This document shows, in pieces, positions 1 to 9,177 of a stretch of DNA of 64,000 nt. The stretch is from a bacterium. GTDB taxonomy: Bacteria; Gemmatimonadota; Glassbacteria; GWA2-58-10. Positions within the stretch are counted from its first letter, which is position 1. Each line of letters starts with the position of its first letter. The notes under the pieces were generated by a model. That model was not told where the DNA came from, did not search any database, and saw only the letters and a program-made list of their open reading frames with translations. The translations under genes were made by a program, and so were the position numbers. The stretch covers positions 6,871 through 70,870 of the forward strand of contig JAJFUG010000039.1 of assembly GCA_021372515.1 (NCBI GenBank), written 5' to 3'.

Positions 1-759
1 CTCTGGCTGGAGGACAGCCGCTACACCATCGTGATCCTCTCCGATCTGACCGACCGCCGCCGGGCCGAGGAGATGGTGCTGCTCAGCCAGAAATACAAGA
101 CCATGGCCGAAATCTCGGCCGGGGTGGCCCACGAGATACGCAACCCGCTCAACGCCATCGCCATGAACGTCCAGCGCCTGCGCCTGGAGTTCTCGCCCGC
201 TGAGGCCGAACGCGCCGAGTACGATGAGTTCATCGGCATCGTGCTGGCCGAGGTGGAGCGCCTGAACCGGATCGTGGAGCAGTTCCTACGCCTGGCCCGT
301 TTCCCGGAGCCGCGCCTCAGGAAAGCCTCCCTGCCCGCGCTTATCGGCGAGACCCTGGACTTTCTCTCACCCGAGGTGGAAAGCCACGGGGTGCGCCTGG
401 AGCGGACTGTCGGGCCGGCGCCGGAGTTCCTGTTCGACCCGGACCAAGTGGGCCAGGTGCTGACCAACCTCATCCGCAACGCCCTGGATTTCCTGCCCAC
501 GGGCGGGCGGATCGAGGTGCGGGGCGAAAGCACGGACAGCCAGTACCGGGTGAGCGTGAGCGACAACGGCCCCGGCATCCCCGCTCCTGAGGCCGAGAAG
601 GTGTTCGAGCCGTTCTACAGCACCCGTCCCGGCGGCCTGGGCCTGGGCCTGGCCATAGTGCAGCGGATTATCACCGAGCACGGTGGCTCGATCCGTCTGG
701 AAAGCCCGCCGGCCGGCGGCGCGCGGTTCGTTTTCGCCCTGCCGCTGCGGCGGGAATGA
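1..759 (+). CDS. Sensor histidine kinase, C-terminal part (5' end outside window)
   Basis: The reading frame is open from the first base, so the true start lies upstream. The visible 252 residues begin at the end of a probable PAS-type sensor domain. They continue into a HisKA domain whose H-box reads GVAHEIRNPLN (phosphoacceptor His encoded at 130-132), then an HATPase domain with an N-box (LTNLIRNALD), a G1 box (DNGPGIP) and a G2 box (GGLGLGLAIV). This is the NtrB-like HisKA_4/HATPase_c arrangement. The NtrC-type regulator begins 51 bases downstream, so the two are almost certainly a cognate pair. The stimulus cannot be told because the sensory part is missing. Confidence 0.93.
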   Translation, partial: LWLEDSRYTIVILSDLTDRRRAEEMVLLSQKYKTMAEISAGVAHEIRNPLNAIAMNVQRLRLEFSPAEAERAEYDEFIGIVLAEVERLNRIVEQFLRLARFPEPRLRKASLPALIGETLDFLSPEVESHGVRLERTVGPAPEFLFDPDQVGQVLTNLIRNALDFLPTGGRIEVRGESTDSQYRVSVSDNGPGIPAPEAEKVFEPFYSTRPGGLGLGLAIVQRIITEHGGSIRLESPPAGGARFVFALPLRRE

Positions 760-810
760 GCCCCCGGCGAAATACAATAACATTGGATTTATTACATAGC
801 TGGAGGAAAG

Positions 811-2163
<1,353 letters not shown>

Positions 2164-2172
2164 GTGCCCCGG

Positions 2173-2213
2173 TTCGACAATTTTGTCGAACCGCTCTCGA
2201 CGATTTGGTCGAC
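2173..2213. promoter_or_regulatory. Tandem palindromic upstream activator sites for the NtrC-type regulator
   Basis: Site 1 (2173-2190) reads TTCGACAATTTTGTCGAA, a perfect inverted repeat that extends to 2171-2192. Site 2 (2196-2213) reads CTCGACGATTTGGTCGAC and matches site 1 at 14 of 18 positions. The centres are 23 bp apart, about two helical turns, and lie roughly 125-145 bp upstream of the -24/-12 promoter. This is the usual geometry for paired activator sites. Binding by the adjacent regulator is inferred. Confidence 0.7.
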
Positions 2214-2319
2214 ATTCTGTCTGAAACATTGGCTGCATTCCGTACAGAAAAAAGAGACTCCCGGAGCAAAGCTCCTGTGGACAGGGGTTTCATAAATTCG
2301 ATGAATCAACGGCAGTCTG

Positions 2320-2335
2320 TGGCACGTTCCTTGTA
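2320..2335 (+). promoter_or_regulatory. Sigma-54 (-24/-12) promoter
   Basis: The sequence TGGCACGTTCCTTGTA matches the consensus TGGCACG-N4-TTGCW with one mismatch (T for C in the -12 element). Transcription would begin near 2346 and give a leader of about 68 bases before the start codon at 2414. The preceding gene encodes a sigma-54 activator and two activator-like palindromes lie upstream, which supports the call. Confidence 0.75.
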
Positions 2336-2413
2336 TAAAGTGTGGACAGCGCGCGCAGTACAAGTTGCATAACAAAGGCTTATCAATTATCAATCGCATC
2401 AGGGAGGTGCAGG

Positions 2414-3175
2414 ATGAAGAAAGCGCGGATGTTCACAGTGGTGATTCTGGCGGCGGGCCTGGGCCTGCTGAACGCCCCGGCTCAGGCGCAGAATGGCGCC
2501 GGCCAGGTGGAGCAGCAGACAACCGTACAGGGACGGATGGGTTTAGGACGCGGTCTCGGCGGCGGGTTCGGCGGCTTCGTGGATGAGAACGGCAACGGGA
2601 TCAACGACCGGTTGGAAGACGACGACAGCGACGGTATCGTGAACGCCCACGACCCCGACAGCAAGCTCTACCGCGGCGAGCCCAACCAGCTCGGCCGGGG
2701 GTTCGTGGATGAGAACGCCAACGGTGTGAACGACCGTCTGGAGGACTCGGACGGCGATGGCGTGATCAACGCCCTCGACCCGGACAGCAAGTACTACCGC
2801 GACCCGGCCACGGTCGGACGCGGCATGGGGCGCGGAGCGGGACGCGGCATGGGCGGCGGCTTCATCGATGAGGACGCCAACGGGATCAATGACCGCCTGG
2901 AGGATTCGGACGGTGACGGGGTGATCAACCACCTGGACCCGGACAGCAAGTACTATCGCGAGCCGAACACCCTCGGCCGCGGGTTCGTGGATGAAAACGC
3001 CAACGGTATCAACGACCGCCTGGAAGACGACGACAGCGACGGAGTGGTCAACGCCCTCGACCCGGACAGCAAGTATTACCGTCAGGCTTGCCGGAGTACA
3101 GCCGGAAGGGACGCCGCGGGCACCCGCAGCAGCAGCCGCATGCGCGGCGCTGCCGCGGCGGGCGGCAGGCGCTGA
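2414..3175 (+). CDS. Secreted protein with four thrombospondin-3/EF-hand-like calcium repeats
   Basis: The start at 2414 is chosen because it follows GGGAGGTGCAGG and opens a clear signal peptide (MKKARMFTVVILAAGLGLL, cleavage after AQA). The mature protein has four copies of a roughly 33-residue unit: FVDEN-x-NG-x-NDRLED followed by DSDGVVNALDPDSKYYR. The regularly spaced Asp/Asn/Gly residues resemble thrombospondin type 3 or EF-hand-like calcium-binding loops. Gly/Arg/Met-rich linkers (GRGMGRGAGRGMGGG) separate units 2 and 3. The last 30 residues are Arg/Ala/Ser-rich and unlike the rest, so a frameshift near 3085 is possible. It is the first gene after the sigma-54 promoter. Its function is unknown; a calcium-stabilised extracellular or periplasmic role is inferred. 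Confidence 0.82.
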   Translation: MKKARMFTVVILAAGLGLLNAPAQAQNGAGQVEQQTTVQGRMGLGRGLGGGFGGFVDENGNGINDRLEDDDSDGIVNAHDPDSKLYRGEPNQLGRGFVDENANGVNDRLEDSDGDGVINALDPDSKYYRDPATVGRGMGRGAGRGMGGGFIDEDANGINDRLEDSDGDGVINHLDPDSKYYREPNTLGRGFVDENANGINDRLEDDDSDGVVNALDPDSKYYRQACRSTAGRDAAGTRSSSRMRGAAAAGGRR

Positions 3176-3188
3176 CACCTTGCGCGCG

Positions 3189-3229
3189 AAACCGGCCGGG
3201 GCCTGCGCTGGCAGGCCCCAGCCGGTTTT
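3189..3229 (+). terminator. Strong hairpin between the two calcium-repeat genes
   Basis: A GC-rich stem (AACCGGC.GGGGCCTGC pairing with GCAGGCCCC.GCCGGTT) has a 4-base loop and ends in a short run of four T. It sits between 3175 and the start at 3251. It may be an attenuator or processing site that lowers expression of the downstream genes rather than a complete stop, because no new promoter is evident after it. Confidence 0.6.
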
Positions 3230-3250
3230 AGAACAGAAGGATCAGACACG

Positions 3251-4066
3251 GTGAGAGGCATTTTCAAATACGCGGCCCCGGCGGCCGTTATACTGTTCTT
3301 GGGCGTACTGCACCCGGCCTACGGGTCGCCGGACCAGGATAAAGGCTCCGCCGCGCCCAAGAGCAAGGAAAGCGCCGCCGCCTCAGAGGCCGGTAAGAAA
3401 AAGGAACAGCCGGCAGAAACCCGCGCCTCAGGGACAGAGGCCAAGGCCGTACAGCAAGGCGCCGCAGCGGCGGAGGACGGGAGCGGTCCCCGGCGCAGAC
3501 AGCGGGGCCGCCCGCAGCCGGCCGAAGCGCCATCGGGCGGCAAGGTGGTCGGGTTCACGGACCGGGACCGCGACGGCCGCAACGACCTGTTCCGGGACGC
3601 CAACGGCGACGGGGTGAACGATGTGGACAGCAAGCCCTATGCCCACCGCTTCGCCTTTGTGGATGCGGACAAGGACGGGGTGAACGACAAGTTCGTGGAT
3701 GCGGACGGCGACGGGGTGAACGACCTGAACCCGGATTTCGTGGACGAGGACGGCGATGGGGTCTGCGATAACGTAATCGATTTCAGCGGCCGCTTCATCA
3801 ACGACATCACCGGGATGCGTTACAGCACCAAAAGCCTGCGCGGCTACAAGTTCGGGTTCATCAACGAGGAACGCCGCGAGATGCTGCGCAATTTCATCGA
3901 TGAGGACGCGGACGGCATCCCGGACCTGCCGGGGCGGCACGGGGCCATGGGGGCGCAGAACGGCATGCCCCACCCGGGACGCGACCGTTTCATCGACCGG
4001 GACGGGGATGGGATCGACGACAGACGTCAGCGCATGGAGCAGCTCAGAAAAGGACACAAACAATGA
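3251..4066 (+). CDS. Secreted calcium-repeat protein (thrombospondin-3-like)
   Basis: This 271-residue protein starts at GTG after GAAGGA. A signal peptide (about 1-26, ending HPAYGS) leads into a Lys/Ala/Glu-rich, probably disordered stretch (about 30-95). After that come several loops of the form D-x-D-x-DG-x-x-D, including DRDRDGRNDLF, DANGDGVNDVD, DADKDGVNDKF, DEDGDGVCDNV, DEDADGIPDL and DRDGDGIDDR. These are thrombospondin-3/EF-hand-like calcium sites. It lies between another repeat protein and an outer-membrane barrel, and its stop overlaps the barrel start (ATGA). The three are probably translated together and may form one envelope assembly. No specific function is recognised. Confidence 0.82.
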   Translation: MRGIFKYAAPAAVILFLGVLHPAYGSPDQDKGSAAPKSKESAAASEAGKKKEQPAETRASGTEAKAVQQGAAAAEDGSGPRRRQRGRPQPAEAPSGGKVVGFTDRDRDGRNDLFRDANGDGVNDVDSKPYAHRFAFVDADKDGVNDKFVDADGDGVNDLNPDFVDEDGDGVCDNVIDFSGRFINDITGMRYSTKSLRGYKFGFINEERREMLRNFIDEDADGIPDLPGRHGAMGAQNGMPHPGRDRFIDRDGDGIDDRRQRMEQLRKGHKQ

Positions 4067-5364
4067 AGAATCGTACCGGATCGACGATGCTTCTGGCCGT
4101 GTTGTGCGCGACCCTGGCCCTGGCTGGGAAAGCCCCGGCCCAGGCCGATATTCACGTGGGGACCAATTTCCTGGTGGATAACAACATCTTCCGCAACTAT
4201 TACGGCCAGTCGGACATGGTGAGCATCCCCTACGCCACTCTCGGCTGGCAGATCGCACCCGAGGAAAGCTCCAACCAGGTCTACCTGGGATACAACGGCC
4301 AGTTCTTCCTGTTCAACGAGCTGAGCCACCGCGACTTTTCGGTCCACGAGTTCGGCCTGGACTACAACTACCTGTTCCCCGGCTCGCGTAACCGTCTGGC
4401 CCTGGGCGGCAACGTGGAGACACGGGTCAACCCGGCTGAATACAGCTACTACAACTACACCTCGCTCGGGTTCTACGCCAACTGGAAGACCTACCTGCGC
4501 GATGACCTGATGCTGCTGGCCGGCTACAACCTGACCGGCCGCCAGTTCAGCGAGTTCAAGGAATTCAACTACATCGAGAACACTTTCGCCCTTCAGGCGA
4601 GCTGGTTCCTGCCCAGCCGAACCACGATCCAGCTCTCCGGCGCGTTCTATCACAAGAACTACACCACCGGCATCCAGAGCCTCGACTCGGTCTATATCAC
4701 CACGGAGCAGATAGAGCAGCGGATGGAGCAGGTCCGTCTGCGGATGGGCCAGATGCGCGGGCGCGGCATGGGCGGCTGGATGGTCAACCCCGGCAGCCCG
4801 GAGTCCGATATCATTGTCCCGGACGGCGCCTATTGGTACACGCTGCGCCAGGATGAATTCCCAAGCACCGAGCAGGTCAAGCTCGGCCTGACCGTGGCCC
4901 AGAGCCTGACCAAGGGCACCGGCCTGAGCCTGAGCTACACGGCCCGGATTAACCCGCAGGCCCGCAACCGCTACCTGTCGGGCCTGGGCGAGAGCGTGCT
5001 GAACAACGAGGAGCTGTTCGACGACCATTACAGCTACAACGGCCACGAGGGCCGCATCCAGTTGCGCCAGGTGCTGCCCTGGCACAGCGACCTGACCGGC
5101 GCGCTCACCCTCAGGCAGCGGCGCTACAGCGGACGGCCGGCCCTGGATGCCACGGGGGAGATGCTCCCTGGCGCCGAAAGCCGCCTCGACCGCACCGCCC
5201 TGTTCGAGCTCGACCTGTCCAAGAGCCTGCCCGACAACGGCAAGAGCCTTTTCAGCGGGATGACTTTCTCGCTCTCGCTGGGCGCCGGGCGCAACCGTTC
5301 CAACGACGCGTATTACCATTACTCCAGCACCTATGCCATGTTCGCCCTGGAAAAGTCGTTCTGA
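4063..5364 (+). CDS. Outer-membrane beta-barrel protein of unknown function
   Basis: The start overlaps the previous stop by four bases (ATGA), which indicates translational coupling. The 433 residues begin with a signal peptide ending KAPAQA. The rest is an alternating, aromatic-rich pattern typical of transmembrane beta-strands (QVYLGYNGQFFLF, YNYTSLGFYANWKTYL), and the last residue is Phe (MFALEKSF), the usual barrel-assembly signal. A Met/Arg/Gly-rich loop (RMGQMRGRGMGG) at about 225-240 echoes the linker of the first calcium-repeat protein, suggesting contact or co-evolution. It is the last gene of the sigma-54 operon. No conserved family is recognised. Confidence 0.8.
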   Translation: MKNRTGSTMLLAVLCATLALAGKAPAQADIHVGTNFLVDNNIFRNYYGQSDMVSIPYATLGWQIAPEESSNQVYLGYNGQFFLFNELSHRDFSVHEFGLDYNYLFPGSRNRLALGGNVETRVNPAEYSYYNYTSLGFYANWKTYLRDDLMLLAGYNLTGRQFSEFKEFNYIENTFALQASWFLPSRTTIQLSGAFYHKNYTTGIQSLDSVYITTEQIEQRMEQVRLRMGQMRGRGMGGWMVNPGSPESDIIVPDGAYWYTLRQDEFPSTEQVKLGLTVAQSLTKGTGLSLSYTARINPQARNRYLSGLGESVLNNEELFDDHYSYNGHEGRIQLRQVLPWHSDLTGALTLRQRRYSGRPALDATGEMLPGAESRLDRTALFELDLSKSLPDNGKSLFSGMTFSLSLGAGRNRSNDAYYHYSSTYAMFALEKSF

Positions 5365-5639
5365 AAAGCCCGGAGCGCGGGATCGCCGTGCTCCGGACAG
5401 TCGCCGCCCCTCTCAATAGGTGTGTTTCCGCCTCCTGGCCTCTGTTATCTTGAATGGAGACTGTAACATTTTCCCGCGCAGTCCGGTTTATGCCATGGTT
5501 GCAGAAGATAGAATCAAGGCCGAACCAGCCCTGTTTTGAATTCCCCGGTAATATTCTGTAATCTTAATGCATATAAAACGTTGAATCGATAGCAGTAATT
5601 GATAGTCATTGTCTATCTGCAAAAAAGACGTCCCGGGTG

Positions 5640-5668
5640 TTGACACAATTTTATCAGACTATTACAAT
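5640..5668 (+). promoter_or_regulatory. Sigma-70-type promoter for the cytochrome cluster, in a 379-base gap
   Basis: TTGACA (5640-5645) and TACAAT (5663-5668) are separated by exactly 17 bases, one mismatch from the full consensus. Just upstream, 5601-5617 contains GATAG-N7-CTATC, a possible operator. The remainder of 5365-5743 is AT-richer than the flanking genes and holds no convincing gene. The promoter lies within an in-frame extension of the next gene, which supports placing that gene's start downstream at 5744. Confidence 0.75.
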
Positions 5669-5743
5669 TTCGATGAAATGAGCTTTCTGTCAGCCGGAGT
5701 GCGTCGCTGCCGGTCCTCCTCCACCCACAGATCGAAAACGGAC

Positions 5744-6982
5744 ATGTTCATTCGACGCCACCACTTTGTCGCCGCTTCCGTTTTGAGCCTGCTGCTGCTG
5801 TGCGTGTCCGGTCTGTCGGCCCAGCTCACTTTCAGCGGCAACGCGCGCTCGCTGTTCTACAGCCGCGAGATTTTCCCCGGTGCTTTCAGCGGTGACACCG
5901 AGGACAGTTTCCGCTATTTCCAGAGTTTCGGCTTGCACCTGGTCGACCGTGGCAAGGCCGGCCAGTTGGGTTTCCACACTTTGTTCCAGGTGAGTGACGA
6001 TCTGAGCCTCGACCTGAACGACGACCCGCAGTCGCGCCTGTACAACGGCTACCTGGAATGGAAGAACAAGGGCACGGGCCTCAGCCTGGGCCGCCAGTGG
6101 ATCACCCTGGGGCCATCGAGCCTCACCCTGGACGGGTTCAAGGCCAGCCAGTCGATCGGAAAAGTGGTCGAGGTCACCGGCTACGTGGGCACCCAGACCC
6201 CGTTCTCGCGCAAGTTCGACCTCCAGGGCTGGGACCGCGCCAAAAGCGGCGGGTTCTACGTGCGCACCCTGAGCCTCAAGAACGCCGGCCTGGGTCTCGG
6301 CCTTCAGCAGAAAAGCTACCAGGGCGAGACCACGTTCCGCGAGCTGGGCATAGACGGCCGGGTCAAGCTGCCAGAGGGGGTGGACCTCTTGGGCCGCGCC
6401 GATTTCAACCTTCTGGAGTCGGGCCTCCAGCGCGCGGTGCTGACCGGCCGCTATCGCCCGGCCGAAAGCCGTTTCGGGTTCATGGCCGAGTACCGTCACT
6501 ACGAGCCGCGCCTGTTCGACAAGAGCTATTTCAAGCGGTTCGACCTGGAGGGCCACGAGCAGGTGCGCGGCGGCGTAACCTGCGAGCTGAAGCCCGGGGT
6601 GAGCCTCAACGCCAGCTACACCGGTGTGTTCTTCGAGGATGACAGCGACAGCTACCTAACCCTGGGCGCGGCCTGCCCCTACGGCTCAGTCTCGTATTTC
6701 CACGGCGCCGGGGCCTCGGGGGATGAGGACGGGTTTGCGGCCAGCGGCAGTTACGTGTTCTGCAAGGCCTGGGAGCTGTTCGCGGATGTGGACTACTCGC
6801 TCTACCGCTTTTACGAGGAACTCGACCGCGACTATGTCTTCTCCTCGGCTTTCGGCCTGAACTGGCGGCCCAACCGCACGGTCCTGGCCGGCGTGGAGTT
6901 CCAGGACCTGAACAACGATTTCCTCAGCAAGGACTTCCGGGTCCTGCTCAAATTCGCTCTGAACTACAGCCAGATATTCTAA
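5744..6982 (+). CDS. Outer-membrane porin-like beta-barrel in a cytochrome cluster
   Basis: Start 5744 is chosen because it opens a signal peptide (MFIRRHHFVAASVLSLLLL, cleavage after LSA), and because the sigma-70-type promoter sits between this codon and earlier in-frame starts. The 412-residue product has regular amphipathic beta-strands (LYNGYLEWKNKGTGLSLGRQ, GFMAEYRHYEPRLF) and ends in Phe, as expected of an outer-membrane barrel. It is followed after 23 bases by an 11-haem and then a 14-haem cytochrome. In porin-cytochrome conduits a barrel sheathes a multihaem protein across the outer membrane, and this barrel is the obvious candidate here. No sequence relationship to MtrB or PIO barrels is claimed. 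Confidence 0.78.
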   Translation: MFIRRHHFVAASVLSLLLLCVSGLSAQLTFSGNARSLFYSREIFPGAFSGDTEDSFRYFQSFGLHLVDRGKAGQLGFHTLFQVSDDLSLDLNDDPQSRLYNGYLEWKNKGTGLSLGRQWITLGPSSLTLDGFKASQSIGKVVEVTGYVGTQTPFSRKFDLQGWDRAKSGGFYVRTLSLKNAGLGLGLQQKSYQGETTFRELGIDGRVKLPEGVDLLGRADFNLLESGLQRAVLTGRYRPAESRFGFMAEYRHYEPRLFDKSYFKRFDLEGHEQVRGGVTCELKPGVSLNASYTGVFFEDDSDSYLTLGAACPYGSVSYFHGAGASGDEDGFAASGSYVFCKAWELFADVDYSLYRFYEELDRDYVFSSAFGLNWRPNRTVLAGVEFQDLNNDFLSKDFRVLLKFALNYSQIF

Positions 6983-7005
6983 GAGAAAGAGAAGGTCCCC
7001 GCGCG

Positions 7006-7911
7006 ATGAGAAATTCGCTCAAAATCATGCTGCCGGTATCTTTGGCCGCGTCGGTTCTTCTGGTCGCCCTGGGCTTGGGAGCTATGCCGCGGCGCGAGGA
7101 CGCGGGGGTGACTTTTTCGCACAAGCTGCACCTGGGCATGGGTATCGAGTGCAACGCCTGCCACGCGAAAGCCGACTCCAGCCGCCTGGGCACGGATGAC
7201 CTGATGCCGGTGCAGGCAAACTGCCTCGAATGCCACGGCGAACAGGACCTCAAAGGCTGGACCACCCGCACCGACAGCCCCCGCATGGGCCGTCTGGTCA
7301 AGGATTACAGCCCCAAGTTCACCCACGCCAGGCACGTGGAGGAGAAGATCGACTGCCAGCGCTGCCACGTGGGGATCGCCGAGTCGGACAGCAGCTCCAC
7401 CACGCACATGCCGGTGATGGCGCTCTGCATGCACTGCCATGACGGGGTCAAGGCGGGCAAGGAGTGCAGCCTCTGCCACATCGAGCCCAACGGCCCCCGT
7501 CCCGCCGACCATGTGATGCCGGCCTGGAGCAAGCAGCACGGCGACAAGGCCCGCATGGACAACGGCGCCGCCTGCACGATGTGCCACGAGCGCAACGACT
7601 GCCAGCAGTGCCACCAGGGCGATAACCTTCTGCCGCGGGTGCACCCGATCGGCTTCGAGCACACACATCCGCTCGAGGTGCGCTCGCAGCGCACCGACTG
7701 CGCGGCCTGCCACGAGGACCGCTCGTTCTGCATCCAGTGCCACCAGGAGCGCCAGGTCTACCCGCGCTCGCACCAGCGGGCCGCCTGGGCAGTGGCCGGA
7801 AGCGGCGGGGCGCACGCCGCCCAGGCCAAAGCGAACATAGAGCAGTGCGCCGCCTGTCATGCGGATGACCCGTCCAGCCAGCCTGTCTGCGCTGCCTGTC
7901 ACGGCCGTTGA
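7006..7911 (+). CDS. Eleven-haem periplasmic c-type cytochrome
   Basis: The 301-residue protein starts after GAGAAGG and has an N-terminal hydrophobic segment (about 8-27) that is a signal peptide or uncleaved anchor. Eleven CxxCH haem-binding motifs are present: CNACH, CLECH, CQRCH, CMHCH, CSLCH, CTMCH, CQQCH, CAACH, CIQCH, CAACH and CAACH. Extra His residues (FSHKLH, FTHARH, FEHTH) are likely distal ligands, giving bis-His haems as in the cytochrome c7/NapC-NrfB superfamily. It lies between the barrel and the 14-haem lipoprotein and probably relays electrons across the periplasm. The closest named family cannot be decided by eye. Confidence 0.93.
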   Translation: MRNSLKIMLPVSLAASVLLVALGLGAMPRREDAGVTFSHKLHLGMGIECNACHAKADSSRLGTDDLMPVQANCLECHGEQDLKGWTTRTDSPRMGRLVKDYSPKFTHARHVEEKIDCQRCHVGIAESDSSSTTHMPVMALCMHCHDGVKAGKECSLCHIEPNGPRPADHVMPAWSKQHGDKARMDNGAACTMCHERNDCQQCHQGDNLLPRVHPIGFEHTHPLEVRSQRTDCAACHEDRSFCIQCHQERQVYPRSHQRAAWAVAGSGGAHAAQAKANIEQCAACHADDPSSQPVCAACHGR

Positions 7912-7940
7912 TAAACAACCCCCTGGGAGTGGTGCTTTCG

Positions 7941-9161
7941 ATGAGAACAACGACTTTGGGCCTCGTTCTGCGGAGTGTGACGCTCCTGGCCGCGGCCGGA
8001 CTGTTGGCCGCAGGCTGTGCCGACCGCAAGGAGCTCGAGACTCCCGACACCCATGTCGAGGGCTGGATGGACCCGGCATCGAGCCAGTTCCACGGGGCCA
8101 AGATCGAAAACGTGAACCTGATCTCCTGCCAGGACTGCCACGGCGCGGATTACAAGGGCGGCACCAGCCAGGTGAGCTGCTACAAGTGCCACGCCGGCGG
8201 CCCGAGCGGCCACCCCGGCGGCTGGATGGACAGCACAAGCACCCATTTCCACGGCCTGGCGGTGGCAGCCGACGGCGCCGCAGGCTGCACGGTCTGCCAC
8301 GGCGAAGATTACCGGGGCAAGGAAAACAACGGCTCCTCCTGCTACCTGTGCCACAACGGCCCGAGCGGCCACCCGGCCTCGGGCTGGCTGAGCAAGACCA
8401 ACGCGAATTTCCACGGCCTGGTTGCCAGCATCCGCGGGCTGCATGACTGCGCGCAGTGCCACGGGACCGATCTCTCCGGCGGCACCAGCGGCGCCTCGTG
8501 CAAGAGCTGCCACCAGAACCCGAGCGGCCACCCGGCCACGGGCTGGCTCGATCAGGGCTCGGACAAGTTCCACGCCAAGCGGATGAGCGTGACCGGCCTG
8601 GGCTACTGCGCCGGCTGCCACGGCGCCGACTACAAGGGCGGCGAAAGCGGAGTGAGCTGCTTCCAGTGCCACAACGGCCCGAGCGGGCATCCCTCGGTCG
8701 GCTGGCTGGATAAGACCAACGCCAGTTTCCACGGCCTGGCCGCCAGCACACGCGGGCTGCCCGACTGCGCCACCTGCCACGGCAGCGATTTCAAGGGCGG
8801 CAGCTCCGGCGCCTCCTGCTACACCTGCCACGGCGCCGGCCCGAGTGGACATCCGGCCGAGGCCGACTGGCTCAACAGCGCCAGCCCGCGTTTCCACGGC
8901 GTGCGGGTGTCGCAGACCGGGACACAGTATTGCGCCGGCTGCCACGGCGCGGATTTCAAGGGCGGGTACGCCAAGGTGAGCTGCTATACCTGCCATGACG
9001 GGCCCAGCGGGCACCCGGCCCGTTGGCTGGACAAGACCGCCGGCCAGGATTTCCACGGCACGGTGGTCACACAGAGCGGTATCAACAGCTGCCTGCCCTG
9101 CCACGGCCAGGACCTGAGCGGCGGAATCAGCGGAGTGGCCTGCACGCAGTGCCATCGCTGA
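7941..9161 (+). CDS. Fourteen-haem lipoprotein cytochrome made of seven di-haem repeats
   Basis: Start 7941 is preferred over an upstream TTG because it opens a lipoprotein signal (MRTTTLGLVLRSVTLLAAAG, lipobox LAAGC). The 406 residues contain fourteen CxxCH motifs in seven tandem units of about 50-54 residues, each of the form WLD-x5-FHG-x10-CxxCHG-x-D-x-GG-x5-CxxCH-x-GPSGHP. Each unit also carries two spare His residues (FHG and SGHP), enough for bis-His ligation of both haems. The lipid anchor suggests attachment to the outer membrane, possibly at the cell surface. It ends the operon, with a strong terminator behind it. The regular repeats suggest a linear haem wire; that is inference. Confidence 0.93.
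   Translation: MRTTTLGLVLRSVTLLAAAGLLAAGCADRKELETPDTHVEGWMDPASSQFHGAKIENVNLISCQDCHGADYKGGTSQVSCYKCHAGGPSGHPGGWMDSTSTHFHGLAVAADGAAGCTVCHGEDYRGKENNGSSCYLCHNGPSGHPASGWLSKTNANFHGLVASIRGLHDCAQCHGTDLSGGTSGASCKSCHQNPSGHPATGWLDQGSDKFHAKRMSVTGLGYCAGCHGADYKGGESGVSCFQCHNGPSGHPSVGWLDKTNASFHGLAASTRGLPDCATCHGSDFKGGSSGASCYTCHGAGPSGHPAEADWLNSASPRFHGVRVSQTGTQYCAGCHGADFKGGYAKVSCYTCHDGPSGHPARWLDKTAGQDFHGTVVTQSGINSCLPCHGQDLSGGISGVACTQCHR
8061..9158 (+). repeat. Seven in-frame tandem repeats of about 160 bp within the 14-haem gene
   Basis: Each unit encodes one WLD...FHG...CxxCHG...CxxCH...GPSGHP module. Units differ by substitutions and small length changes (50-54 residues), so the array is old enough to have diverged but is still regular. 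Units 3 and 5 (TNANFHGL and TNASFHGL) are the most alike, pointing to duplication within the array. The last unit stops straight after its second haem motif. Confidence 0.88.
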
Positions 9162-9177
9162 GATAGATTACACCTCC

